From: Opitutia bacterium
GTDB taxonomy: Bacteria; Verrucomicrobiota; Verrucomicrobiia; Opitutales; Opitutaceae
Direction: 5' to 3'
DNA length: 48,187 nucleotides
Assembly (NCBI GenBank): GCA_947453695.1
Contig: CANGHW010000026.1
Span: 1 to 48,187 of the forward strand
In this document: positions 42,342-48,187 of the stretch, piece after piece
How the letters are laid out: each line of letters begins with the position of its first letter
How positions within the stretch are numbered: position 1 is the first letter of the stretch
Position numbers and translations under genes: made by a program
Notes under the pieces: generated by a model
What the model was told of the DNA's origin: nothing
Databases searched by the model: none
What the model saw: the letters and a program-made list of their open reading frames with translations, nothing else

Positions 42342-43490
42342 ATGCCTCCTCCCCAAGCAGTGATTTCGGGCAACGGTGACGAGCGGCGGACGCTCGTCGT
42401 GATCTTTTTGCGTGGTGCAGCAGACGGACTGGCGCTCGTGCCGCCGGTGACGGACGACCACTACTATCGGGCGCGCCCGCGGCTGGGCATCGCGGCGAAA
42501 GACGCGGTAAAACTCGATGATCGCTTCGCGCTGCATCCGAAACTGCGTGCGCTGGAGTCGGCCTGGGGCGACGGAGATCTGGCGATCGTGCATGCGTGCG
42601 GCACGGAGGATCAGACGCGTTCGCATTTCGAGGCGCAGGATTTGATGGAGCACGGCGGGGTGGTGGCGGGGGGCTGGCTCGGGAGGTATCTGCGCACGAG
42701 GCCGGTGGAGTCGCGCGGGGCGCTGGCGTGTGTGGCGGTGGGCAAAGCCCTGCCGGAGTGTTTGCTCGGGGCGCCGGCGGTGACGGTGATGCAGAGTCTG
42801 GAGGAATTTTCGATCGCGGGACGGACGCCGGCGTTTGGCTCGCAACTCGAGCGCCTCTACGCGATGCAACGCGGGCAACTCGGAGCGGCGGCGCGCGACA
42901 CCTTTGAGGCGCTGGTGCGAATCGAAGCGATGCGGACGACGACGTATCAGCCGGGCAACGGGGCGAGCTACGGCCGGGATGAGTTTGCGGGCGGGCTCAG
43001 CCAAGTCGCGCGCCTCATCAAGGCGGACGTGGGGCTGGAGGCGGCGTCGATCGACCTGCCGGGGTGGGATTCGCATTTCGCGCAGCAAGGGCAAGTCGAA
43101 GGACTGGCCGGGCGGCTGGCGGACGGGCTGGCGGCGTTTCGCCGGGACCTCGGCGCGCGGATGGCGACGACGACGGTGGTCGTGATGACGGAGTTTGGCC
43201 GGACGGTGGAGGAGAACTCGGCGTTTGGCACGGACCACGGGCGTGGATCGGCGCTGTGGGTGATGGGCGGCGGCGTGCGCGGCGGGAAAGTGCACGGCGC
43301 GTGGCGTGGACTGGCCCCGGAGAATCTGGAGCGCCGCGGCGTGCTGGAGGGCTACGGCGATCTGCCGGTGCTGAACAATTATCGGAACGTGCTGGCCTCC
43401 GTGCTCACGCGACAAGGGGCGACGGCGCAGGGATTGGCGGAGGTGTTTCCGGAGTTTGCGCTGGAGCCGCTGGGGCTGTTTGGCGCCTGA
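42342..43490 (+). CDS. DUF1501 family protein
   Basis: A 382-residue member of the DUF1501 family, which has an alkaline-phosphatase/sulfatase-like fold: TLVVIFLRGAADGLALVPP near 17-35, HACGTEDQTRSHFEAQD near 85, LPGWDSHFAQQG near 235, VVMTEFGRTVEENSAFGTDHG near 280 and WVMGGGVRGGKV. Putative metal ligands (Asp and His in GWDSH and TDHG) are kept. Unlike many relatives, no signal peptide precedes the domain, whereas the DUF1800 partner has a Tat signal. The only in-frame ATG near the start is at 42342. Confidence 0.92.
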   Translation: MPPPQAVISGNGDERRTLVVIFLRGAADGLALVPPVTDDHYYRARPRLGIAAKDAVKLDDRFALHPKLRALESAWGDGDLAIVHACGTEDQTRSHFEAQDLMEHGGVVAGGWLGRYLRTRPVESRGALACVAVGKALPECLLGAPAVTVMQSLEEFSIAGRTPAFGSQLERLYAMQRGQLGAAARDTFEALVRIEAMRTTTYQPGNGASYGRDEFAGGLSQVARLIKADVGLEAASIDLPGWDSHFAQQGQVEGLAGRLADGLAAFRRDLGARMATTTVVVMTEFGRTVEENSAFGTDHGRGSALWVMGGGVRGGKVHGAWRGLAPENLERRGVLEGYGDLPVLNNYRNVLASVLTRQGATAQGLAEVFPEFALEPLGLFGA

Positions 43491-43520
43491 GGGCGGCGTT
43501 GACAGGGGAGGGGGCGCGGG

Positions 43521-43526
43521 AGGAGG
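43521..43526 (+). promoter_or_regulatory. Shine-Dalgarno sequence AGGAGG
   Basis: A full AGGAGG lies 8 nt before the ATG at 43535. This is noteworthy because most starts in this window lack a recognisable one. It fixes the lipoprotein start against a much longer open frame. Confidence 0.85.
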
Positions 43527-43534
43527 TTCAGCGC

Positions 43535-43987
43535 ATGAACCCTCTACCCCGTTTGGTTCGTGTCGGTGGATTGGTGCTGGGCGCGGCGCTGGTGGGCGGC
43601 TGCTCGACGATGCTGACGCAGCGACCGAGCGCGGTCGTGGTGATGGTGAAGAATGGTGCGAGCTTTGCGCCGGAAACGAATGACTATATCGGAGCACGGA
43701 AAGCGGTGGCGGCGCTGCTGGCCGAGCGGAATTTGCGGCTCACCGAAAACCGGAATGACGCGATGCTGGTCGCGACGGTGGAAGTGCGGGAGGGCGCCGA
43801 TGGAAAATCATGGGAGCCGGTCGCGATTCAGGGCGTGGCGATCAATCAGCAGCGGAAGCGGAGTTTCCCCAGCGAAGAGAGCAGGGATGATCGAAGGCCG
43901 CTGTTGTCGGATACGATGCATCCATCGATCCGGCTGACGGAGAGTAATCAGTCGTTGGAGCAGAGTAAGGGATCGCGCGTGCGGTGA
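43535..43987 (+). CDS. Small lipoprotein
   Basis: A 150-residue protein with a lipoprotein signal (MNPLPRLVRVGGLVLGAALVGGC, lipobox VGGC with lipidated Cys at about 23). The mature part has an alpha/beta pattern (VVVMVKNGASFAPE, AVAALLAERNLRLTENRNDAMLVATVEV) and a polar, disordered end. Its family is not recognised. It lies 44 nt after the DUF1501 gene and probably belongs to the same unit. The frame is open upstream across DUF1501, but that part is a shadow. Confidence 0.8.
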   Translation: MNPLPRLVRVGGLVLGAALVGGCSTMLTQRPSAVVVMVKNGASFAPETNDYIGARKAVAALLAERNLRLTENRNDAMLVATVEVREGADGKSWEPVAIQGVAINQQRKRSFPSEESRDDRRPLLSDTMHPSIRLTESNQSLEQSKGSRVR

Positions 43988-44032
43988 GGTTTGCTGCCCG
44001 TGCGAACGGGGCACGGAGGAGACGGCCGGAAC

Positions 44033-44055
44033 GGCGGTCATAGACCGCCGCTACA
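44033..44055 (-). repeat. REP-like hairpin, GGCGGTC arms
   Basis: GGCGGTC-ATA-GACCGCC then GCTACA on the plus strand, with GTAG heading the minus-strand hairpin. It lies just before the kduD stop (44064) and could act as a stem-loop for both convergent transcripts. Confidence 0.8.
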
Positions 44056-44063
44056 GCAGTCGG

Positions 44064-44843
44064 TCAACGGCCGCACCAGCCGCCGTCGACGGTGAGGACG
44101 TGGCCGCTGAGGTAGTCGCTGGCGGCGGACGAGAGGAAGATGACGGCGCCCTCGAGGTCGGATGGCTCGCCCCACCGTGCGGCGGGAATGCGGCTGAGAA
44201 TTTCCTTCGAGCGAACGGGGTCGGCTTGGAGTGCGGCGGTGTTGGCGGTGCGCATGTAGCCGGGGGCGATGGCGTTGACGTTGACCCCGCGGGCGGCCCA
44301 CTCGTTGGAGAGAGCCTTGGTGAGCTGGCCGACGGCGCCTTTGCTGGCGGCGTAGCCGGGGACGGTGATGCCGCCGAAGAAGGTGAGGAGGGAGGCGACG
44401 TTGATGATCTTGCCGGAGCCGCGGGCGAGCATGTGGCGGCCGGCGGCGCGGCAGGCGGTGAAGACGCCGGTGAGATTGACGTCGAGGACGAGGTCCCAGT
44501 CGGCGTCGGTGTGGTCGGCGGCGGGGGTGCGTTTGATGAGGCCGGCGTTGTTGACGAGGATGTCGAGGCGGCCCTGCCACGCGATGGAGTCGGCGATGAG
44601 GCGTTCGACGGCGGAGCGGTCGGCGAGGTCGGCAGCGACGGCGTGGAAGCGGGCGGTGGGGACCAAGGCGGAGAGTTCGGCGGCGACGGCGGCGAGTTTC
44701 GCGGCATCGCGGCCGTTGAGGATCACATCGGCGCCGGCGTGGGCGAGCGCGAGGGCCATCGAGCGACCGAGGCCTTGCGAGGAGCCGGTGACGAGGGCGA
44801 CGCGGCCGGCGAGGCCGAATTTTTGGTCGAGGTAGGAGGGCAT
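44064..44843 (-). CDS. kduD: 2-dehydro-3-deoxy-D-gluconate 5-dehydrogenase-like SDR (KduD)
   Basis: NAD(P)-dependent short-chain dehydrogenase that, in the KduI/KduD route, reduces 2,5-diketo-3-deoxygluconate to 2-keto-3-deoxygluconate. The 259 residues have the cofactor loop TGSSQGLG (19-26), NNAG (98-101) and the catalytic Ser151, Tyr164 and Lys168 in YAASK. KduD-like segments are GLIKRTPA, NEWAARGVNVNAIAPGYM and the GGW end. A gluconate 5-dehydrogenase cannot be excluded by sequence, but kduI lies on the same strand 2.4 kb upstream, which favours KduD. It starts 35 nt after the TPR gene. Confidence 0.9.
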   Translation of the reverse strand: MPSYLDQKFGLAGRVALVTGSSQGLGRSMALALAHAGADVILNGRDAAKLAAVAAELSALVPTARFHAVAADLADRSAVERLIADSIAWQGRLDILVNNAGLIKRTPAADHTDADWDLVLDVNLTGVFTACRAAGRHMLARGSGKIINVASLLTFFGGITVPGYAASKGAVGQLTKALSNEWAARGVNVNAIAPGYMRTANTAALQADPVRSKEILSRIPAARWGEPSDLEGAVIFLSSAASDYLSGHVLTVDGGWCGR

Positions 44844-44849
44844 AGGGAA

Positions 44850-44876
44850 ATTGGGAGATGGGAGAATGGGAGATGG
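44850..44876. repeat. Purine-rich GGGAGATGG tandem copies
   Basis: Three degenerate copies of GGGAGATGG/GGGAAATTG fill the gap between the TPR and kduD genes. No role is evident. Confidence 0.5.
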
Positions 44877-44878
44877 GT

Positions 44879-46948
44879 TTACTTGGGGAGGCGGGCGCGG
44901 ATTTTTTCGAGGTTGGTGCGGGCGTCGGGGAAGTCGGGGCGGAGGGTGAGGGCGCGTTCGTAGGCGGTGACGGCGGCGGGGAAGTCGTTGCGGTAGGCGA
45001 GACAGTTGCCGTGGAGGAGATGGGCGTCGGGCGACGTGGGGAAAAGGCGGAGCGTGGCCTCGGCGCGGGCGAGGGCCTCGGGGAGGTGGGAGGCGTTGAG
45101 GAGGACGCGGACGAGATTGAGGTGCGGCTCGATCTGGCCGGGACGGAGACGGATGACGTTCTCGAGGTGGGCGAGGGCCTCGGGCAGGCGAGCGGCGCGG
45201 GTCAGGGCGAGCGCGAGATTGTGATGGGCGTCGGTGAAATCGGGCTCGAAGCGGAGGGCGGTTTCGTAGGCGGCGATTTCCTCGGCGAGGCGGCCCTGGG
45301 TCTTGAGGACGAGGCCGAGATTATTGTGCGCGGCGGCGCTGGCCGGGAATTGGCGGAGAGAGAGACGGATCTGCGCCTCGGCCTCGGGGAGGCGCTGGAG
45401 ATTGAGCAGAATGACGCTGAAGTTGGAGCGGACAAGCGGGGCGTAGGGTTGGAGCCGGAGTGCGGCTTCGTAGTGCGGGACGGACTCGGCGAGGCGGCCG
45501 AGGGTGGCGAGGGTGTTGGCGAGGTTGTTGTGCGCGGCGACGAAGGAGGGATCGAGGTCGAGCGTGGTGCGCCAGGAGGTAATCGCGGCCTCAAGGCGTC
45601 CGGCGCGGGAGTGCATGAGCCCCAGATTGTAGTGGGCCGACGGATTGAGCGGGCGGCGGGCGGCCGTGTCGGCCCAGAGGGCGTAGTCGGTGGCGTAGGT
45701 GCGATTCCGGGCGTAGGTGAGCGAGGCGGCGAGCAGGGCGAGGGGAACGAGCACGAGCGCGGTGCGATGGCGGGCGAAGCGGTGGACGGCGCAGGCGACG
45801 AGGGCAACGAGTGCGGCGAGCGCGAGGTAGAGCCGGCTCTCGGCCACCGGGGAAAACGCGATGGGCACTACGCTTGTGGTCGGAGCGAGGAGGAGAAAAA
45901 AGGCGGCGGCGGCGAAGCCGACGCGAGGGAAGCGCCGAAGGGCGAAGACGGTGGCGCCGAGGAGGGTGAGTATGATGACGGCGTGGGGCAGGACCGGCCC
46001 CAGGCTCGTCACGAAATCGGCGCCGTAGTCGAAGATGAGCGGGTGCGGCCAAACCGAGAGACACAGGTAGTGCACGAGCGTGCGGCACGACGTGAGCGCG
46101 TAGGAAAATGGTGTGACGCCGTGGTCACTGCCGATGCCACGTGCGCCGACATCGGCGAGCAGGACGGCGAGGAGAATCCACGTGCTCGCGAGCGCAAGGT
46201 AAAATCGGGGGCGGGTGCGAAGTGCGGTGCGAAACGTGCCGCTCACGAAACACCGATCGTAAAGGAGGACGAGGATGGGGGCGGTAACCATGACCTCCTT
46301 GGTCGCCGTGCCGAGAGCGCAGGCGGCGACGGCGGCGATGGGCCAGAGGGCGGGGCTGAGAGTGGGAGTCGGAGGGACGGGGAGAGCGGGCGACGGGGAG
46401 GTGGAGACGTGGCGGGCGGAGCAGTAGAGCGTCAGGAGGTAGAAGAGACCCAGGAGGGACTCGGCGCGTTGGGAGAGGTAGGTGACGGCCTGGGTGTGGA
46501 CAGGGTGGAGGGCCCAAAGCGCCGCTGCCGCGGCGGCGCTGAGCGTTGAGAGCTGAGCGTTGAGTGCAGAAGGGGAGAGGTGGAGAAACGTATGGCGGAG
46601 GAACGCGAAGAGGGTGAGGGCGGAGAGGGCGTGAATCAGGACGTTGGTGAGATGCAGGGCGCGGAGATCGAGGCCGGTGAATGCGTAGTTGAGCGCGAAC
46701 GAGAGATTGAGAATCGGGCGGCCGCCGACGCCGATGTCGGAGGGAGGGTGGAGGACGGTGCCGAGCGCGGAGAGATCGCGAATCGAAGGGTTGTCGGCGA
46801 TGTTGCCGACGTCATCGAGGACGAAGGGCCCGCCGAGGCTGTTGCTCCACGCCGCGAAGATCGCGACGACGAGGAGGGCGGCGCAGAGGAGGGCGGAGCG
46901 AGTGGTAGACGCGGTGGAGGGTGAAACCACGAACAGCACGAAATACAC
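44879..46948 (-). CDS. Multi-pass membrane protein with TPR domain (TMTC/DUF1736-like)
   Basis: A 689-residue protein. About ten transmembrane helices fill residues 15-400. Their loops carry the family motifs PFVLDDVGNIADNP, GRPILNLSFALNYAF and HPVHTQAVTYLSQRAESL, which resemble TMTC-type O-glycosylation proteins. At least seven TPR units follow (about 425-689; e.g. NPSAHYNLGLMHSRAGRLEAA). The first codons (MYFVLFVV) come from a CCACGAA-type repeat, and residues LNAQLSTLSA in the second loop derive from a GTTGAGAGC repeat. A nearby GTG could be the start instead. It sits between kduI and kduD; a link to uronate metabolism is not obvious. Glycosyl transfer is an inference. Confidence 0.86.
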   Translation of the reverse strand: MYFVLFVVSPSTASTTRSALLCAALLVVAIFAAWSNSLGGPFVLDDVGNIADNPSIRDLSALGTVLHPPSDIGVGGRPILNLSFALNYAFTGLDLRALHLTNVLIHALSALTLFAFLRHTFLHLSPSALNAQLSTLSAAAAAALWALHPVHTQAVTYLSQRAESLLGLFYLLTLYCSARHVSTSPSPALPVPPTPTLSPALWPIAAVAACALGTATKEVMVTAPILVLLYDRCFVSGTFRTALRTRPRFYLALASTWILLAVLLADVGARGIGSDHGVTPFSYALTSCRTLVHYLCLSVWPHPLIFDYGADFVTSLGPVLPHAVIILTLLGATVFALRRFPRVGFAAAAFFLLLAPTTSVVPIAFSPVAESRLYLALAALVALVACAVHRFARHRTALVLVPLALLAASLTYARNRTYATDYALWADTAARRPLNPSAHYNLGLMHSRAGRLEAAITSWRTTLDLDPSFVAAHNNLANTLATLGRLAESVPHYEAALRLQPYAPLVRSNFSVILLNLQRLPEAEAQIRLSLRQFPASAAAHNNLGLVLKTQGRLAEEIAAYETALRFEPDFTDAHHNLALALTRAARLPEALAHLENVIRLRPGQIEPHLNLVRVLLNASHLPEALARAEATLRLFPTSPDAHLLHGNCLAYRNDFPAAVTAYERALTLRPDFPDARTNLEKIRARLPK

Positions 46949-46954
46949 GAAAGC
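46925..46954. repeat. Half copy of the CCACGAA repeat at a gene start
   Basis: AACCACGAACAGCACGAAAT and following bases match one arm of the 28205-28295 element. It overlaps the predicted first codons of the TPR membrane protein. Confidence 0.65.
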
Positions 46955-47033
46955 CGCGGCGGGGCAGAAAAAAGCGTAGCCTTACGCGAAGTGAACTTCG
47001 CGCGTGAGAGCAGTCCGCGGGGCAGGTTTGGCG

Positions 47034-47285
47034 CGATTCGTCCGCAGGGCAGAAAGCGAGGGAACACGGAACAGCACGGGCTGGAAAGCCCGTGCCACGT
47101 TAGGCGCGACAACGTGGCGGGCGGAGCGGGGAGCCGCGGGGGGAGGGACGTGGAACAGCACGGGCTGGAAAGCCCGTGCCACGGGAGGCACGACGACGAG
47201 GAGGGCGGAGCGGGGAGCTAGGGAGGGAACGCGGAATAGCACGGGCTGGAAAGCCCGTGCCACGGGAGGCAAGGGCGGTAGCCCG
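47034..47285 (-). repeat. Tandem REP cluster, CACGGGCTGGAAAGCCCGTG type
   Basis: Three identical 24-nt cores at 47075-47098, 47159-47182 and 47240-47263, spaced 84 and 81 nt. The spacers are related (GGAGGCACGACGACGAGGAG type). Each hairpin is followed by CCAC on the plus strand. The cluster fills the 343-nt gap between kduI and the TPR gene and resembles a BIME-type mosaic. No other gene is seen in the gap. Confidence 0.9.
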
Positions 47286-47291
47286 TGTGAC

Positions 47292-48125
47292 CTAACGGAG
47301 GGAGGCGAGCGGGACGGCGTCCATGTCGGCGAAGATCTGGTTGTCGCCGCCCATGGCCCAGACGAAGCGGTAGGCGCCGGTGCCGACGCCGCAGTGAATC
47401 GACCACGCGGGCGAGAGGACGGCTTCGCGGTCGCGGACGACGAGGTGACGCGTGGCGTGGGGCTCGCCCATGAAGTGCATCGCGAGATTCTCCCCGAGGT
47501 CGAAGTAGAGGTAGATCTCGGTGCGGCGGCTGTGGGTGTGCGGCGGCATGGTGTTCCAGATGCTGCCGGGTTCGAACTCGGTGAAGCCGAGGACGAGTTG
47601 GCAGCTCTTGATGCCGTCGGGGTGGATATACTTCAGGATGGTGCGGCGATTGGCCTTGGTGACATCGCCGATGGGGGCGGCGGAGACATCGGCGCGGCGG
47701 GCGAGCGTGGTGGGATGTTTCGCGTGGGCGGGCGTGCTGATGAAATAGAATTGAGCGGCGCGCGTGGAGTCGGCGGCGGGTTCGAAGACGACGTCCTTTT
47801 CACCGAGGCCGATGTAGAGACAGTCGAGCGGGGCGAGGGTGTAGGTGGCGGAGCCGACGCGGACGGTGCCGGGGGCGGAGCCGACGTTGAGGATGCCGAT
47901 TTCGCGGCGCTCCAGGAAGTAGGAGGTGCCGGTTTCCTTGGCGGAAGGAAGCGTGAGCGGAGCGGTGGTGGGGACGGCGGCGCCGACGATCATGCGGTCG
48001 AGGTCGGTGTAGTGGGCGGTGACGGCGCCGGGTTGAAAGAGGCCGCCGATCAGGAAGCGCGCGCGGAGCTCGTCGGTGGAGAGCGTGTTGGTGGCTTCGG
48101 GCGTGGGGAAATAGTGGAGTTGCAT
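47292..48125 (-). CDS. kduI: 5-dehydro-4-deoxy-D-glucuronate isomerase
   Basis: Isomerises 5-keto-4-deoxyuronate to 2,5-diketo-3-deoxygluconate, the step before KduD in pectin and other uronate breakdown. The 277 residues match E. coli KduI in length and landmarks: FLERREIGILNVG (70-82), PLDCLYIGLGEKDV (99-112) and the zinc cupin PHTHSRRTEIYLYFD with His196, His198 and Glu203, then His244 in WSIHCGVGTG. These ligand positions fall on or one residue from the E. coli ones. It has no signal, so it is cytosolic. It is the upstream-most gene of this set; polysaccharide lyases and transporters must lie elsewhere. Confidence 0.96.
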   Translation of the reverse strand: MQLHYFPTPEATNTLSTDELRARFLIGGLFQPGAVTAHYTDLDRMIVGAAVPTTAPLTLPSAKETGTSYFLERREIGILNVGSAPGTVRVGSATYTLAPLDCLYIGLGEKDVVFEPAADSTRAAQFYFISTPAHAKHPTTLARRADVSAAPIGDVTKANRRTILKYIHPDGIKSCQLVLGFTEFEPGSIWNTMPPHTHSRRTEIYLYFDLGENLAMHFMGEPHATRHLVVRDREAVLSPAWSIHCGVGTGAYRFVWAMGGDNQIFADMDAVPLASLR

Positions 48126-48149
48126 GGATTTTTTCTGAGGGTGGAGGGT

Positions 48150-48172
48150 GGCAGGCGTAAAGCCTGGCCCAA
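48150..48172 (-). repeat. REP-like element, GGCAGGCGTAAAGCCTG type, degenerate end
   Basis: GGCAGGC-GTAAA-GCCTGGCCC with AAA in place of the usual CACA. It sits 24 nt upstream of kduI. Confidence 0.7.
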
Positions 48173-48187
48173 AGGATAAATTGATCA

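Noticed and set aside
47034..47285. CRISPR array
   Set aside because: Only three repeats; spacing of about 60 nt is filled by related, not unique, sequence, and the repeats are REP-type hairpins. No cas genes.

Overview
This window looks like a chromosomal segment of a high-GC Verrucomicrobium, probably an Opitutaceae relative. The support is the gene families (DUF1501/DUF1800 pair, MASE1 hybrid kinase, a secreted beta-helix protein with the paired C-terminal domains common in that group), the near absence of Shine-Dalgarno sequences, and many short intergenic palindromes. The taxonomy is an inference; there is no rRNA or tRNA in the window. All readings were made by eye from the sequence and its translations.

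Region 1 (1-12.3 kb) is a purine-ring catabolic locus. On the minus strand lie guanine deaminase (guaD) and a partial clpP. Divergent from them is a plus-strand run: malate synthase (aceB), OHCU decarboxylase (uraD), HIU hydrolase, a type II toxin-antitoxin pair, allantoate amidohydrolase (allC), allantoinase (allB), ureidoglycine aminohydrolase (allE), a single-chain xanthine dehydrogenase and a small secreted protein. Many junctions are 4-nt ATGA/GTGA overlaps. Together they would take guanine to xanthine, urate (oxidase not in the window), HIU, OHCU, allantoin, allantoate, ureidoglycine and ureidoglycolate, with malate synthase consuming the final glyoxylate.

Region 2 (12.3-23.7 kb) is mostly minus strand: an S9 peptidase behind a NUDIX hydrolase, a plus-strand orphan, then DUF2306, an apparent in-frame CPBP-protease/ProA fusion and a 1462-residue hybrid histidine kinase.

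Region 3 (23.7-35.1 kb) has a secreted beta-helix/BACON-like/Ig-like protein bracketed by a truncated copy and the full copy of a small gene. Then comes a minus-strand set: a soluble FtsK/SpoIIIE translocase, a leucine-rich-repeat-variant protein, and two small related coiled-coil proteins that share a YPF..PPLP motif. A DUF4159 protein, a 21-bp minisatellite and a small membrane orphan follow.

Region 4 (35.1-48.2 kb) has an ABC-2 exporter, a secreted glycosidase-like protein, a four-gene DUF1800/DUF1501 set, and kduI - TMTC-like TPR membrane protein - kduD for uronate catabolism (pectin or alginate-type polysaccharides).

Intergenic DNA is rich in repeats. REP-like hairpins carry a GTRG tetranucleotide, and every copy I found is in the same orientation. 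There are also CCACGGA-type inverted repeats and other low-complexity families. Some have entered or supply coding sequence.
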